Origin: Rugalucina vietnamica
Taxonomy: Eukaryota > Mollusca > Bivalvia > Lucinida > Lucinidae
Direction of reading: 5' to 3'
Assembly (NCBI GenBank): GCA_964017185.1
Contig: OZ024872.1
Coordinates: 46,028,188 to 46,092,187 of the forward strand
Length of the DNA: 64,000 nucleotides
Under the pieces are notes generated by a model, which worked only from the letters and a program-made list of their open reading frames with translations, was not told the DNA's origin and ran no database searches. The position numbers and the translations under genes were made by a program. Below, piece by piece: positions 53,812 through 64,000 of the stretch; within the stretch, counting starts at the first letter, position 1, and each line of letters opens with the position of its first letter.

Positions 53812-54439
53812 GGGGGATGGGGTACATATTTTCTCGCAAAAAATTAATTCTTGGTATTTAATTATCGATATAAAATGACACAAATGACTTACCTAGGACA
53901 AAATCTTCTTGATCAAGTAAAAATGTTCAAAACATACCCATTTTCATGATCATGGATTATCTTTCTTGCCAATGCAAAATCCGGCCTTTAAAAATCATTT
54001 TGGCCATTAAAACTTTATCTGTTGACCGATTTTCAAAATGTTTGCTAGTCCTATTAGGACAAACTAAGATCAAGATTTTAACATGAAAATAAATTTCCTA
54101 TCGTCCTCCACACCAAACTTTTCTGCGAAATACCACTATCAGAGGCAAAACAAGAGTGGATTTCTACATGACATTGCAGTTGCCGTCTGTGTCGTAAGGA
54201 ATTCAGAAGTCGCCCAAACGTCTGATTAAAATCAGACATGTAAAAAGTGTATATGACCAAACAGAGCATCTTGTTCGATGTATATGGCTGTTTGATAACA
54301 ACTTTCTATAACCGTTTTACTTTCAATATGAAACTTACGATCAACTATGTCTTTGCTTCACAGGACGTAGATCGATCTTATTACAATTACAATGTACCAG
54401 ATCGTGAAGTTCGGTTGAATTTCGCTACATCACGTTTAA

Positions 54440-55383
54440 GGATGTTCGCTGCCAATGAAAAAGTATTCAAACTTTTTTTCTAACCACTCTTTTTTGATTC
54501 CAAAATAAAACATAAGACATTTGAAAGCAAAATAAATATAGGGTAGTGTGCATTTTTTCAAGTTACAGGCCTCTGAATGAGACCTCTGAGCAACATGTTT
54601 TAAATTTAGTAAAATTAATTTAATTTTTAATTCTTTGAAACAAACCTGTCTTGAACAAAAATACACCTAGAATGCTTTCAAAAGTCATAATATTTATGGA
54701 ACGCAGACTATTTTGGACCGAACGCATAGAAAAATTTGCAACTGGAAGTGGATGACAAAATTTTACGTGTATTTTTCCAACCCTACCCCCATACTTGAAT
54801 AGTCGGAAAAAGTCAATATTTTGAAATGTGCCAAACCCATATTTGTTTATTCAAACTTTTTCTTGTATTTTCACACACCATAGAACTTTGTAATATTGTT
54901 CGAATAAAAGAAAGAAATATATAGGGTAGTGTGCATATAAGAGAGAACCAACAACTTGAAAATCACCATTTTCAGCCTTTTTTCAGCTGTTTTGTTTCTT
55001 TAAGCCCATTTCATAAAACCACCTAAAATTTAAAAACCAGCACACCAAAGACACAAAGACTGACTTAGAAGACCATGTACACATATACTGCAGCTAAAAT
55101 AAACAAAGAAATAGTGCAATTAATTTGAAGATGTGTAATATTCAAGTTTAATCTATCCTACCCCCTAAATTTCACTGACAACTAAATTTTTCTGAAAAAT
55201 TGCAGAAAATGGGGTGAAAAAATGAAGTTTCATAGATTGACAATTTTCATGGCTCGTTCAATGCATATCATCATTATGTATCCAAATATGAAATATTGGG
55301 AAAATATCTGCAACCGTTTACGAGATATTCAACAAAAGAAAAACCGGAAGTTCCGAAATGCCAAATGTTAGCAGCGAACATCC
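54440..55383 (+). mobile_element. TTAA-target element, copy B (944 bp), in arm 2 only
   Basis: TTAA at 54436-54439 and 55384-55387 flanks GGATGTTCGCTGC / GCAGCGAACATCC ends. The matching place in arm 1 (52628-52631) has a single TTAA and no element: a perfect empty site. Non-coding; the 76-codon antisense ORF is shared with copy A only as repeat conservation. Confidence 0.92.
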
Positions 55384-55923
55384 TTAAGTGTATTTTAGTT
55401 ATTAATTAAAACCCGAAACCTGGTATAAGATTTCTTAACGAAACAAAATTGCTACATGTGTACACATGTACTTGTTACATCTAGATTTGAAGACTTTTTC
55501 ACTTTAGCCTAACTAACGGAGACTTCATCATTTTTAAATTTTGCAAGTAAGTGCTTAAACTGGCATGAAAAAACCACCAAATTGGGGACTTGAAATAAAC
55601 AGATAAACGTTATATTTGCGTGTCATTTTCGCTCCCGCGATAGTTACATGTACGACTTTGATTCGAGGAAATCTTACCCTTGAAAGTGAACTTCCACGCA
55701 ATGCGTTTGGGGATGTAAAGTAACTCAGCCTTATTGTGTTAAAATTCTTACAGTGTAGAACTCGGGAAAAGCTCTTCAAAGATTATAGTTTTATGTTAAT
55801 ACTGCCACGTCGTCTAAAAGTCCCCTTTTCTGTACAAAAAACATTCTTTTTTTAATTTACATATACTCGTATATAACAGATAAACACAAATAATTCGTGC
55901 AATTTTAGTTCGATCCTCTTGAG

Positions 55924-56148
55924 ATGGCTGCGGTAACTCCGTCGATAGCATTACTGAATTATAAAGAAAGAGGTCTACCATGGTCGACCCCCATGTTCGG
56001 CTTAACCTTTCGTAATGATTTAGCAATCAGGCAACTCTCAGTATTTGGTAAACGAATGTGCACCAAGTACAAGTACAGGTACGGCATACCTGGTCGCCCC
56101 GAAATGATTTGTTTAACATGCACATACCGAATCACCAAAACGATTTAG
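55924..56148 (+). CDS. Possible small coding exon (MAAVTPS...), arm 2
   Basis: Identical copy of the arm 1 ORF, upstream of the arm 2 secreted-protein gene. Same caveats. Confidence 0.3.
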   Translation: MAAVTPSIALLNYKERGLPWSTPMFGLTFRNDLAIRQLSVFGKRMCTKYKYRYGIPGRPEMICLTCTYRITKTI

Positions 56149-56286
56149 TGTCACCATGTCAAACAATCGAAATTTTACAAGACTTATACCAACTGACGAC
56201 AAAGCGGCTAATATCACCGCAGAAGACTATAACCAGCGATTTTAGTATACATGTATGTCATCCATATTGTGTTATTACAGATCAGA

Positions 56287-56763
56287 ATGTGCCGATCTAC
56301 ATTTGCGTGCGCACATCTTCTCTTTGTGATTTCGTGTAAAGCAGCGCCATATCAAACATACACTCAAACTGTACAAGCCCCATCATCTGCCATCAACGGA
56401 GATGCACAGACAGGCTTGGCCGCGGAGAAGTATCTGTTAGATGGAGCCGAGTTCATGTATAGTTCATCCGAGGAACTGTTACTGTACAAGCGACAGGGTG
56501 GGATAAAAACTGCGATATCAGACTTCTTCAAGCTGAAACCGACACACGTCAAGTTTCGCAAGGGAGATGACAAGGCGTACCTGAAGGGTGGGGTGGGAAA
56601 TCGGAATATTGTTCTGTTCATCGGGCCGGGTCTGTATCCACAGCTTACCATCACCAAGTTCGAGCCAGGGGAAAGTCATTTTATCCGATACACTTTGGTG
56701 TTCTGGTACATGGGGCCTGATTCTAAAGATGTCGACGATCTTATGCCAGACATACTTTATTAG
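56287..56763 (+). CDS. Predicted secreted protein, 158 aa, arm 2 copy
   Basis: Identical translation to the arm 1 copy, from ATG 56287 to TAG 56761-56763, with the acceptor TTATTACAG at 56272-56280. Just upstream, arm 2 has 6 extra bases (ACATGT). If both copies are real, the locus encodes two identical divergent genes; if the palindrome is an assembly join of haplotypes, there is one. Confidence 0.7.
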   Translation: MCRSTFACAHLLFVISCKAAPYQTYTQTVQAPSSAINGDAQTGLAAEKYLLDGAEFMYSSSEELLLYKRQGGIKTAISDFFKLKPTHVKFRKGDDKAYLKGGVGNRNIVLFIGPGLYPQLTITKFEPGESHFIRYTLVFWYMGPDSKDVDDLMPDILY

Positions 56764-57355
56764 ACCATCAGGATATCAAGTCCATCACACGGTCATTATA
56801 CCCCCTCAACCCCCATTTTTACATAGTTAAACTGGAATGTACATGGGTATACAATTTGTCTTATTTTTTATCCAAAACATAGATTGTACTCGTAAGAACC
56901 GCCTCGCCGAGGTGATTGTAACGTGTACCCACAATCAATTTTTAAGCAAAAATGTGGTAAATATATATACATTACCCTAGACCTTATTTTTCATTATTTC
57001 GTAACAAGACACCTTACATGAAAAAATATGATGCAGATTCCGTTACAAATCATTATAATAATGACGTTTTAAAATTTTATAACCCACTAAAGAGTAAAGA
57101 GTACGACCAAGTCAAAATCCACAGCTTCACCGACATAATTGAGCCGCCGCATGGGAAAACCAACAATCTGCTTAGGCGAAAACAAAGGCGCAGATCGTAA
57201 ATGCGAAGCTGATTATCGCCTTTGTCGGCATATTGAGTGTTTGTAACATGCAAATTTCAAACTCGAAACTTTGTGAATCGAGTATAGTATATAGCGCAGT
57301 AAATTACCCTTGGTGGATGAGCAAGCTTTTCCACCGACGTGGTTTGCTGTGGCTT

Positions 57356-57398
<43 letters not shown>

Positions 57399-57572
57399 CA
57401 GTTTAACGTCCCTTTCAAGATTATTTCAGCTCATATGAGACGGGCCAATCAGTAGGTGGGGCGAAAACGGGAGAACCCCGAGAAAAACCACCTGACACAC
57501 CCGCAAGCAGAACTTGGCTTGTCTCACATATGGCCAGAGCGGTTGCTGTGGCTTGGCTCGGCTGTTCGTTAC
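57356..57572 (-). mobile_element. SINE with T-run (A tail), arm 2
   Basis: Mirror of the arm 1 SINE. The homopolymer is longer (about 38 T), a normal slippage difference. Confidence 0.65.
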
Positions 57573-58903
57573 ATTTGGTGGCAGCGGTGGGATAATGACA
57601 ACTGCCAGACCGGAGTTGCCTTACCCATGTAGTCCCCAGGCCAAGACTCGGGGCGAGTATGTCTTCTCGGAGGGGGAAGTAATGTGACGGGATAGCCTCC
57701 TTTGGAAAAATACGTTGGTGCAACGTATTTATTAGCGGCATATTGAGTGTTTGTAATATGCAAATTTCAAACTCGTAACTTTGTGAATCGAGTAAGTGTA
57801 GAGTATATAGCGCAGTTAGCCACCCTTGGTGGATGAGCATGCTTTTCCACCGACGGGGTTTGCTGTGGCTTGGCTCGGATGTTCGTTACAGTATCTTAGA
57901 TAAAAAGCACTAAGACAATTTCAAAAAAGGAAGCGTCTCGGCGTCCGGTACCGGACAAATTAGCTAGAGGCAATGCCGGATACCGAGCCTATCCTCACTG
58001 GAATGGCTCGGTGTCCGGCACTACATTTTTCTTCCCAGTTTCCTGTTTGAAAATGATAACAAAAGAAACATTAATCAGATTAATACTGGCTAATGTGTCA
58101 CATAATGAATTCGCTAGATATTTTTCACTTCGAACGCCGCCATATTGGATTTTTACAGTGACTATGTTGTCCAATCGCCGTATACCGTTTGATATAAGTG
58201 CTAGTGACACAGAAAAATAAAATATTTGTTCGCTTCGTATATGCTAAATGGTAAAGGCTGGTGAAACTTTTTTAATCAGTTAAAAGTAAAAGATACATTA
58301 AATATTTGACTTAATCACAATTGTTAATGATAATTACTAATTAAATGAAAAGTGATTCGCATAAAGGTTGTTTTTCATACTGGATTTGATCAAGTTTAGC
58401 GTGACAGTAATTATGTTAATTAGATTCCTAATTAGCTGAGCAATTTTCTACTCACTTGTAATTATTCTCAGTGTCAAAGGTTAGTGAGACGTCTCATCTC
58501 TGTATGATGATAAAAGGTCCCATCTAAATGCGCTACAGCATGAAATACTTCAAAAACCTTTATCATGTCACCACGCAACTTTTTCACAGAGTCCCACTAC
58601 TACAAAACAAACAAACATAGAAACTTTGCTTCAAAGATTGCCTTATGTTATCCGTATCGAATCCGGGAGTTTCAACTGAGCCGCCGGATACATCAACAGG
58701 GTCAACTCCGGGGGTATCCTCCGGATCAGGGACAAACGACGTAGGAGCGAGTATAAACCACGAAGAAATGGAGTCTGATAGTGGTAATGCTTAGTACAGG
58801 CCGGAAAGTGGGTTGTCAGTGCTGTGTTGGAATGTGGAAGGATTGACGTTAGCTAAAACTACATGCGACGACTTTATTTCTTTTTGGTCAAATTATATAG
58901 AGG

Positions 58904-59191
58904 ATCTTACACGAGTGGTCATTTCATATGAAATTTATTAAACGAGCCTTCGGTGAGTTTAATAAGTTTCATATGAAATGACCACGAGTGTAAGATTCGC
59001 TTTATCATATGACTTCTAAAATAGTTTTTTTATCGCTTTTAAAGTGGACATATTTCCAATGAAAATTTACATTGTTGTTACGGACGTCGTCAATGACGTT
59101 ACGTATTCCCGCAAAAGTGTTATTACACGTGTGGTCATACGATTTTTATGACATGACGTTATCCACTGGAAAACAGCGACGTCATATGATA
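58904..59191. mobile_element. Two adjacent hairpin MITEs in LINE 2 endonuclease, arm 2
   Basis: Mirror of the arm 1 pair: 93-bp hairpin at 58904-58996 and the TATCATATGAC-ended element at 59003-59191. Confidence 0.7.
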
Positions 59192-59355
59192 AAAAATAAT
59201 ATGTCTACTAGAAACATGGACAAAGAAATCTTCAAAAATCGAAATTGATGGATATAAAACATTAACTCATTCTTATCGGAAATTAGTTAACAGACAGGCA
59301 AAAAGGGCTGGTGGGGGAATTATTATATACGTGAAGGACGAAATTCATTTAAGAA

Positions 59356-59492
59356 ATGATTTTCATTTTTCTGGTGTTCATGGAGCTATGAACCGCAGTG
59401 GGTCGCGTGCAAAGTGAATGGTTCATGTAAGCTTTGCTAGCGACCCACTGCGGTTCATAGCTCCATGAACAACAGAAAAATTAAACTCATTG
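59356..59492. mobile_element. Hairpin MITE nested in LINE 2, arm 2
   Basis: Mirror of 48521-48657. Flanking LINE sequence resumes near 59740 (LEKCKYKGVKLINNELD...). Confidence 0.7.
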
Positions 59493-62400
59493 CTTATATT
59501 TACATTTCTTTCTTTCTATCGCTTGTTGAAAAATCACCAAGGCGGTCACATTTACCAGCAAACAGAGAATCTACACACAGTGTGTGTTCGAACAGCGGAA
59601 CGGCGTCGACGTTTACAACGTCCAATCAGATTGGCGAGATTCATGTTTTTTGACGTCAAGTTTGGATTACGTCACGTCGCGTGACACAATGTTGTTCATG
59701 GAAGTATGAACACAGATGAACATCTAATGGTTCATCTAAGGAGGTTTTAGAAAAATGTAAATATAAAGGTGTAAAATTGATAAATAATGAGTTGGATTGT
59801 ATTGTTTGGCTAAAATTAGATAGATATTATTTGGATTAAATGAAGACATCTATTTAGGTGTAACATACATTGTTCCTGAAAACTCTCCAATACATTCTGT
59901 TTACGATATTGACTTATTTGATAGACTTGAAGAAGACATTATGTTGTATTCAACGAAAGGGTCGGTTTTTGTCACAGGGGATTTCAACAGTAGAACGGGG
60001 ACAAAATCGGACTATGTAGATAAGCTTATGGTAGATCTGACGATGAGTTTAATATTGTTGAAATCCCATTAATGAGGGCGTCGGAAGATAAGACCACGAA
60101 TAGGTTCGGAGACCGTTTATTTGAAATGTGTAAAGCAACGAATATATGCATAGTAAATGGTCGATTGTATGGAGATGCTAATGCTGGCACGTATACATGT
60201 ATGACTGCTAATGGCGAAAGTTTAATAGATTATTTATTAACTGCTTACACAAATTTTAATTTATTGACCGACTTTAAGGTGCTACATTTCAATGAATACT
60301 CTGACTTTTACTGTTAAAATACCTGAATATGATGTAAGGGAAACAACTTATGAGTGGCAAAGTTTTCACTGGTCAGACGAACATAAATATATTTTTCGAA
60401 ACCGTTTAAACGAAAACAGGTCGACTTTTGCAGAACATATAACCAATTCCGACGCTAATACATGCACACAGGAACGCATAAACGAGCTAACAGCCAATGT
60501 TACAAACCGTATTAATTCGGCGGCCGGAAATCTTTTTACAAAAATACATAAAACAAGCTTAATTCCTAAGTTTAGTCAAATATCAAAATCGAAGCAAGAT
60601 AGGAAAATTTGGTACGATGATCAGTGCAAGGCAAAAAAATCTTTGGTAAAAGCAGCAGTAAGGGCATATAATTCTGAACATACGGAGAAAATAGGGAATC
60701 TGTTTTTAAAGCCAGAAAAGACTATAAATATTTTTGTAGAAAAAAGAAATTGCAATTTCAGAGAGAAAGATGCCGACAGATGGACGAAATAAGGCGTAAA
60801 GATCCGCGTAAATTTTGGAAAATGTTTAAACAAAAAAAAAGAATCTCCGAAAAACGATATTACTTTAAATCAGTTTTTCGATCACTTTAAAAATCTAGCT
60901 TCAAACGATATTGAAAATGAAAATGATGATGTTGAAGCCTTTTTGAGAGAATTTGATGCTAATTACGAACAAAATGAGCCCACGTCACGTTTTGAAGAAT
61001 TAGACAGGCGAATATCACAAGAAGAAATAAAACGTTGCATTAAGAAGTTATCTCGTAATAAAAGTCCAGGGGGAGATAATTTGTTGAACGAGTATTTCAT
61101 TGAAGGCATGGATGTGCTAACGGAACCATTTGAATTATTATTTAACCTTATTCTCGATTCTGGCTGTTTTCCTTCGCAGTGGACCGAAGGAACTATTGTA
61201 CCTCTATTTAAGAAAGGGGCTCCTGATGATACAAATAACTACCGGGGCATTACGTTAATTATTTGTCTCGGAAAATTATTTACCTCTGTAATAAATCAAC
61301 GTCTTATCGACTGGTCCACTGCGAATGATATCAGCACAGATGCTCAATTTAGTTTTAAGCCAGGCCATAGCACTGTTGATGCTATATTTGTTCTTCAAAA
61401 TATCATTGATATGTATTTAAGCAAACAAAATAGACTATTTTGCGCTTTCATTGATTTGAAACGCGCTTTTGATACTGTGTATAGACACGGCCTGTGGTAC
61501 AAGCTTATTAAATATGGCGTGGACGGAAAAATTCTTAGACTACTTAGGTCTATGAACTATTCTGTAAAGTCATGTGTTAGACATTTGAACTGTTTATCAG
61601 ACTTTTTTTAATCTGATATTGGGTTATTCCAAGGGGAGATAATGTCTCCAATATTATTTTCGCTCTTTATTAATGACATCGAATCATCATTGCAAGAAAA
61701 TATATTTGAGGGAATAACTATTGATCAGATTTCAATATATCTATTATTATTTGCAGATGATGCTGTTATTATATCTGATTCGAAGGAAGGTTTACAAAAA
61801 TCGTTGACACAATTAGAAACATATTTCCGAAAATGGAAACTTACAGTAAATGTTAGTAAAACTAAAGTAGTGATATTTCAAAAGGGGGGACGTTTTCCAA
61901 ACGATAATTTTACCTTTAATGGGAAAGAGCTAGAAATTGTAAAAGAGTTTAATTATTTGGGATATGTGGTTAGCAGTGGGGGAACAATGGAAAAGGCTAA
62001 ATACATTTGTTAGCGGATAAGGCAGTACGGGCTATGGGGTTACTATTTTCTACCATAAGACACGTTCAGGTTCCTTTTAAAATGTTGCTGCAACTGTTTG
62101 ACACATATGTAAAATCTACCCTTAACTACAGCTGTGAGATATGGGGATTTTCTTCTGCAGAAAGGTGCGAACGAGTTCACAGAAAATTTTTCATTTTTAA
62201 AGAATTTTAGGGGTTAAGATGAGTACTAGTAATATGGCTTTATACAGTGAAACAGGCCGCTTCCCTCTCTTTTTAGACAGATATATAAAAATAATTAAAT
62301 ATTGGTTGAAAATATGTAATAGTGATTATAATAATTGTATTGTAAAATCAGTGTACTGTATGCTTAAAGATCGAACTGTGCAAAATGAAAATATTGTAAA

Positions 62401-63000
62401 CTGGGTTTCGAAAGTTAAAGTTTTACTCCAGAGAACAGGATTTTTTGACGTTTGGCTTTTTCCAGAATCAGTTGTTACAACTAAATTTATACCTATTCTA
62501 AAACAGCGAGTGAGAGATCAGTATGTTACTGAATGGAATCAAAAGGTGTCTCATTCTTCGTCTTTACATTTGTATAAGGAAATAAAATCTACTATGGAAC
62601 TGTCCAGTTATCTGGATAAATTAACAAATATTAAATACAGAAAAGCTATATTGAAAATAAGGCTATCATCGCATAACCTTAATATTCAAACAGGTAGACA
62701 TGTACGGTCAGAAAGAAATAGTAGAAAATGTAATTTTTGTGATCTTAACGAATTAGAGGATGAATATCATTTCATTTTAATATGCCCGCAATACCTAAAT
62801 TTAAGAAAGAGGTATATAAAGAAATATTATTATACACGACCAAGTTCTGTTCTGTTCTTCTTAAGGTTCCCCCGGTTATTTTACGAGGCACCACCACAAA
62901 GGCGTTGTTACTTTTTGAGCTCAAATATTTTAGCTGGATTTTTTTACAGTGCTGGGGTAATATTTACAGTTCGTGATATATGTACACGTGAAGACTAGAT

Positions 63001-63993
63001 CTATGATATCTGTTTCAACTTGGCGACTCGTCTCTGATGAATCTTGTAGATATATTCTCTTGTATGTAATTCTAGCAGGTCAAGGACATCTGATGACACG
63101 GCACCATGGTCAAACAAGACAGAAGAATCCAACACTAGCTGGGTTAAGAGTTCTGGGTTATTCAGGAACATATTCACTTTTTCATTCAGAACTGGGTTAC
63201 TTTGAATTTTATGTATAAATCCCCGTCTTTCATGAAGAAAACTTTCACACTCCGCGAGGAAATGCTGTCTGGTTTCAGGAGCCACCGCGCACACCTTGCA
63301 AGTTGGATTCACTTCATATTGGTTGAAGCTTGCGCGATTTCCTTGTAGGATATATGTGCCCGTTAGAAGTTTACATTTAACTTGTGCCCGTTTATTGTCC
63401 ATCACATTACATCTAACCGAAGACCATACAATGTGACTTTTTCCTACTTTTAGGTTGCTAGAGTTTATATATTTCAAGGATGGTTTACTATCAACTTCAG
63501 ATTTCCATGAAGCTTCCACATGGGAGTTTATTGATTGGTTCAGAAGTTTCTTCCATTTTACTTTACACGGAGGTTCATCAAACAAGGAGTAGACTGAGGG
63601 CATGTCGTAACTTTCTAGGATAGATTTAATGTAGTTAAACCAACTTTTTTCTTGACAGTCTTTCACAGCTAATTGTCTTTCAGCAATTTGATACTCTATA
63701 GAATTTCTATCATTGATAATGTTCATGAACAGATTCAGGGCATTTTTGTGTATGACTGCTTCAATAGGCAATATTCCTAAGAGACTCAAAGTTGCTACAT
63801 TTGGTGTTTTGTCAGGGAACGCTTGTATTTGCTTCAAAGCCTTTCTCTGGAATTTTTCAAGCATTTCAATGTCTTTTTTCCTAAGTGTCAATACTTCAAG
63901 TCCATAGGTGACCCTAGGTATCACAAATGTAGACCATAAAAATCCATTTAGGCACACCTTCAAACCATTTCCACTATGAAAACCGGCCCCCAT
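63001..63993 (-). pseudogene. LINE 3: RT C-terminal fragment at window end
   Basis: An open 330-codon frame: FLWSTFVIPRVTYGLEVLTL (RT thumb region), FQRKALKQIQAFPDKTPNVA, then C-x2-C-x8-H-x4-C (CKVCAVAPETRQHFLAEC) and a tail to QRRVAKLKQIS. This is a longer and less damaged C-terminus than in LINE 1 or 2 and is of a different family. The catalytic part would lie beyond 64000; the element may continue. It abuts LINE 2 tail to tail. Confidence 0.75.
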
Positions 63994-64000
63994 GATAGAG

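Larger units (their letters stand above)
53812..62699. repeat. Arm 2 of giant palindrome (8.89 kb)
   Basis: Inverse of arm 1. Encoded peptides are identical over long stretches (the 222-residue RT block, the secreted protein), with single-residue changes elsewhere (RLLEMC/RLFEMC, NECSD/NEYSD, REDV/REDI). Small indels near 48190/59821, 50050/57968, 51750/56252 and 52375/55632 distinguish the arms. Confidence 0.93.
58645..62998 (+). pseudogene. LINE 2 in arm 2: same element with C-terminus retained
   Basis: Leader ORF from ATG 58645 (MLSVSNPGVSTEPPDTSTGS) meets an in-frame TAG at 58792 and then reads straight into endonuclease sequence (LSVLCWNVEGL). RT blocks as in arm 1 with LLFADDAVIIS near 61750. 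Past the palindrome edge (62699) it continues with CNFCDLNELEDEYHFILICP, the C-x2-C...H...C motif seen in LINE 1, before degrading by 62998. Frame breaks and the nested hairpins are shared with arm 1, so they predate the duplication. Confidence 0.85.

Noticed and set aside
1-64000. CRISPR arrays, operons or bacterial features
   Set aside because: Repeats are eukaryotic transposons and microsatellites; genes have spliceosomal introns.

Overview
The window looks like nuclear DNA of a bivalve mollusc. It is AT-rich, its genes carry introns, and it is full of tRNA-derived SINEs, non-LTR retrotransposon pieces, short hairpin (foldback/MITE) elements and a 'GCTCACCTGAGC' repeat family that I know from bivalves. 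The species was not determined. There are no rRNA genes, CRISPR arrays or bacterial features.

Region 1 (about 4.0-24.7 kb, + strand) holds one host gene. Seven coding exons join in perfect phase into a 580-residue type I membrane protein: signal peptide, 16-cysteine ectodomain resembling a TNF-receptor superfamily member, one membrane helix encoded across two 63-nt exons, and a long Ser/Asp-rich tail with a PPPPY motif, four degenerate repeats and a weak RHIM-like stretch. Its introns are packed with mobile DNA. These include a 1.84 kb foldback element with a GATC/ATC microsatellite core, a hairpin made from the 3' end of a Tc1-like transposon that still encodes the transposase C-terminus, three tRNA-derived SINEs, two GCTCACCTGAGC repeats and a swollen old copy of a TTAA-target element.

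Region 2 (about 25-45 kb) is mostly transposons. A TTAA-target non-autonomous DNA element (29.2-30.2 kb) sits next to a broken Ty3/Gypsy-like LTR element (30.2-39.4 kb). That element carries a 1.2 kb TIR element inside it, and a 6.1 kb composite insertion in its right LTR. Within the composite is an inverted repeat of about 0.53 kb per arm. Each arm carries the same small two-exon open reading frame (58 residues, begins MADFCGHES) with matching splice sites. A zone of 11-bp periodicity, a GTAGGG-like minisatellite with a LINE tail inside it, two further foldbacks and a 5'-truncated LINE follow.

Region 3 (45.3-62.7 kb) is a giant palindrome. Arm 1 is 7.9 kb, the spacer 0.56 kb and arm 2 8.9 kb. 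The arms are almost identical and each carries a decayed EN-RT LINE with nested hairpins, a SINE, and a 158-residue predicted secreted protein. Arm 2 alone has a 944-bp TTAA element, and arm 1 keeps the empty TTAA site. The window ends in another LINE fragment on the minus strand.

The most novel items are the palindrome and its dated insertion, the inverted MADFCGHES mini-gene pair, the GATC/ATC-core foldback, the Tc1-derived hairpin and the TNFR-like receptor with its unusual tail.
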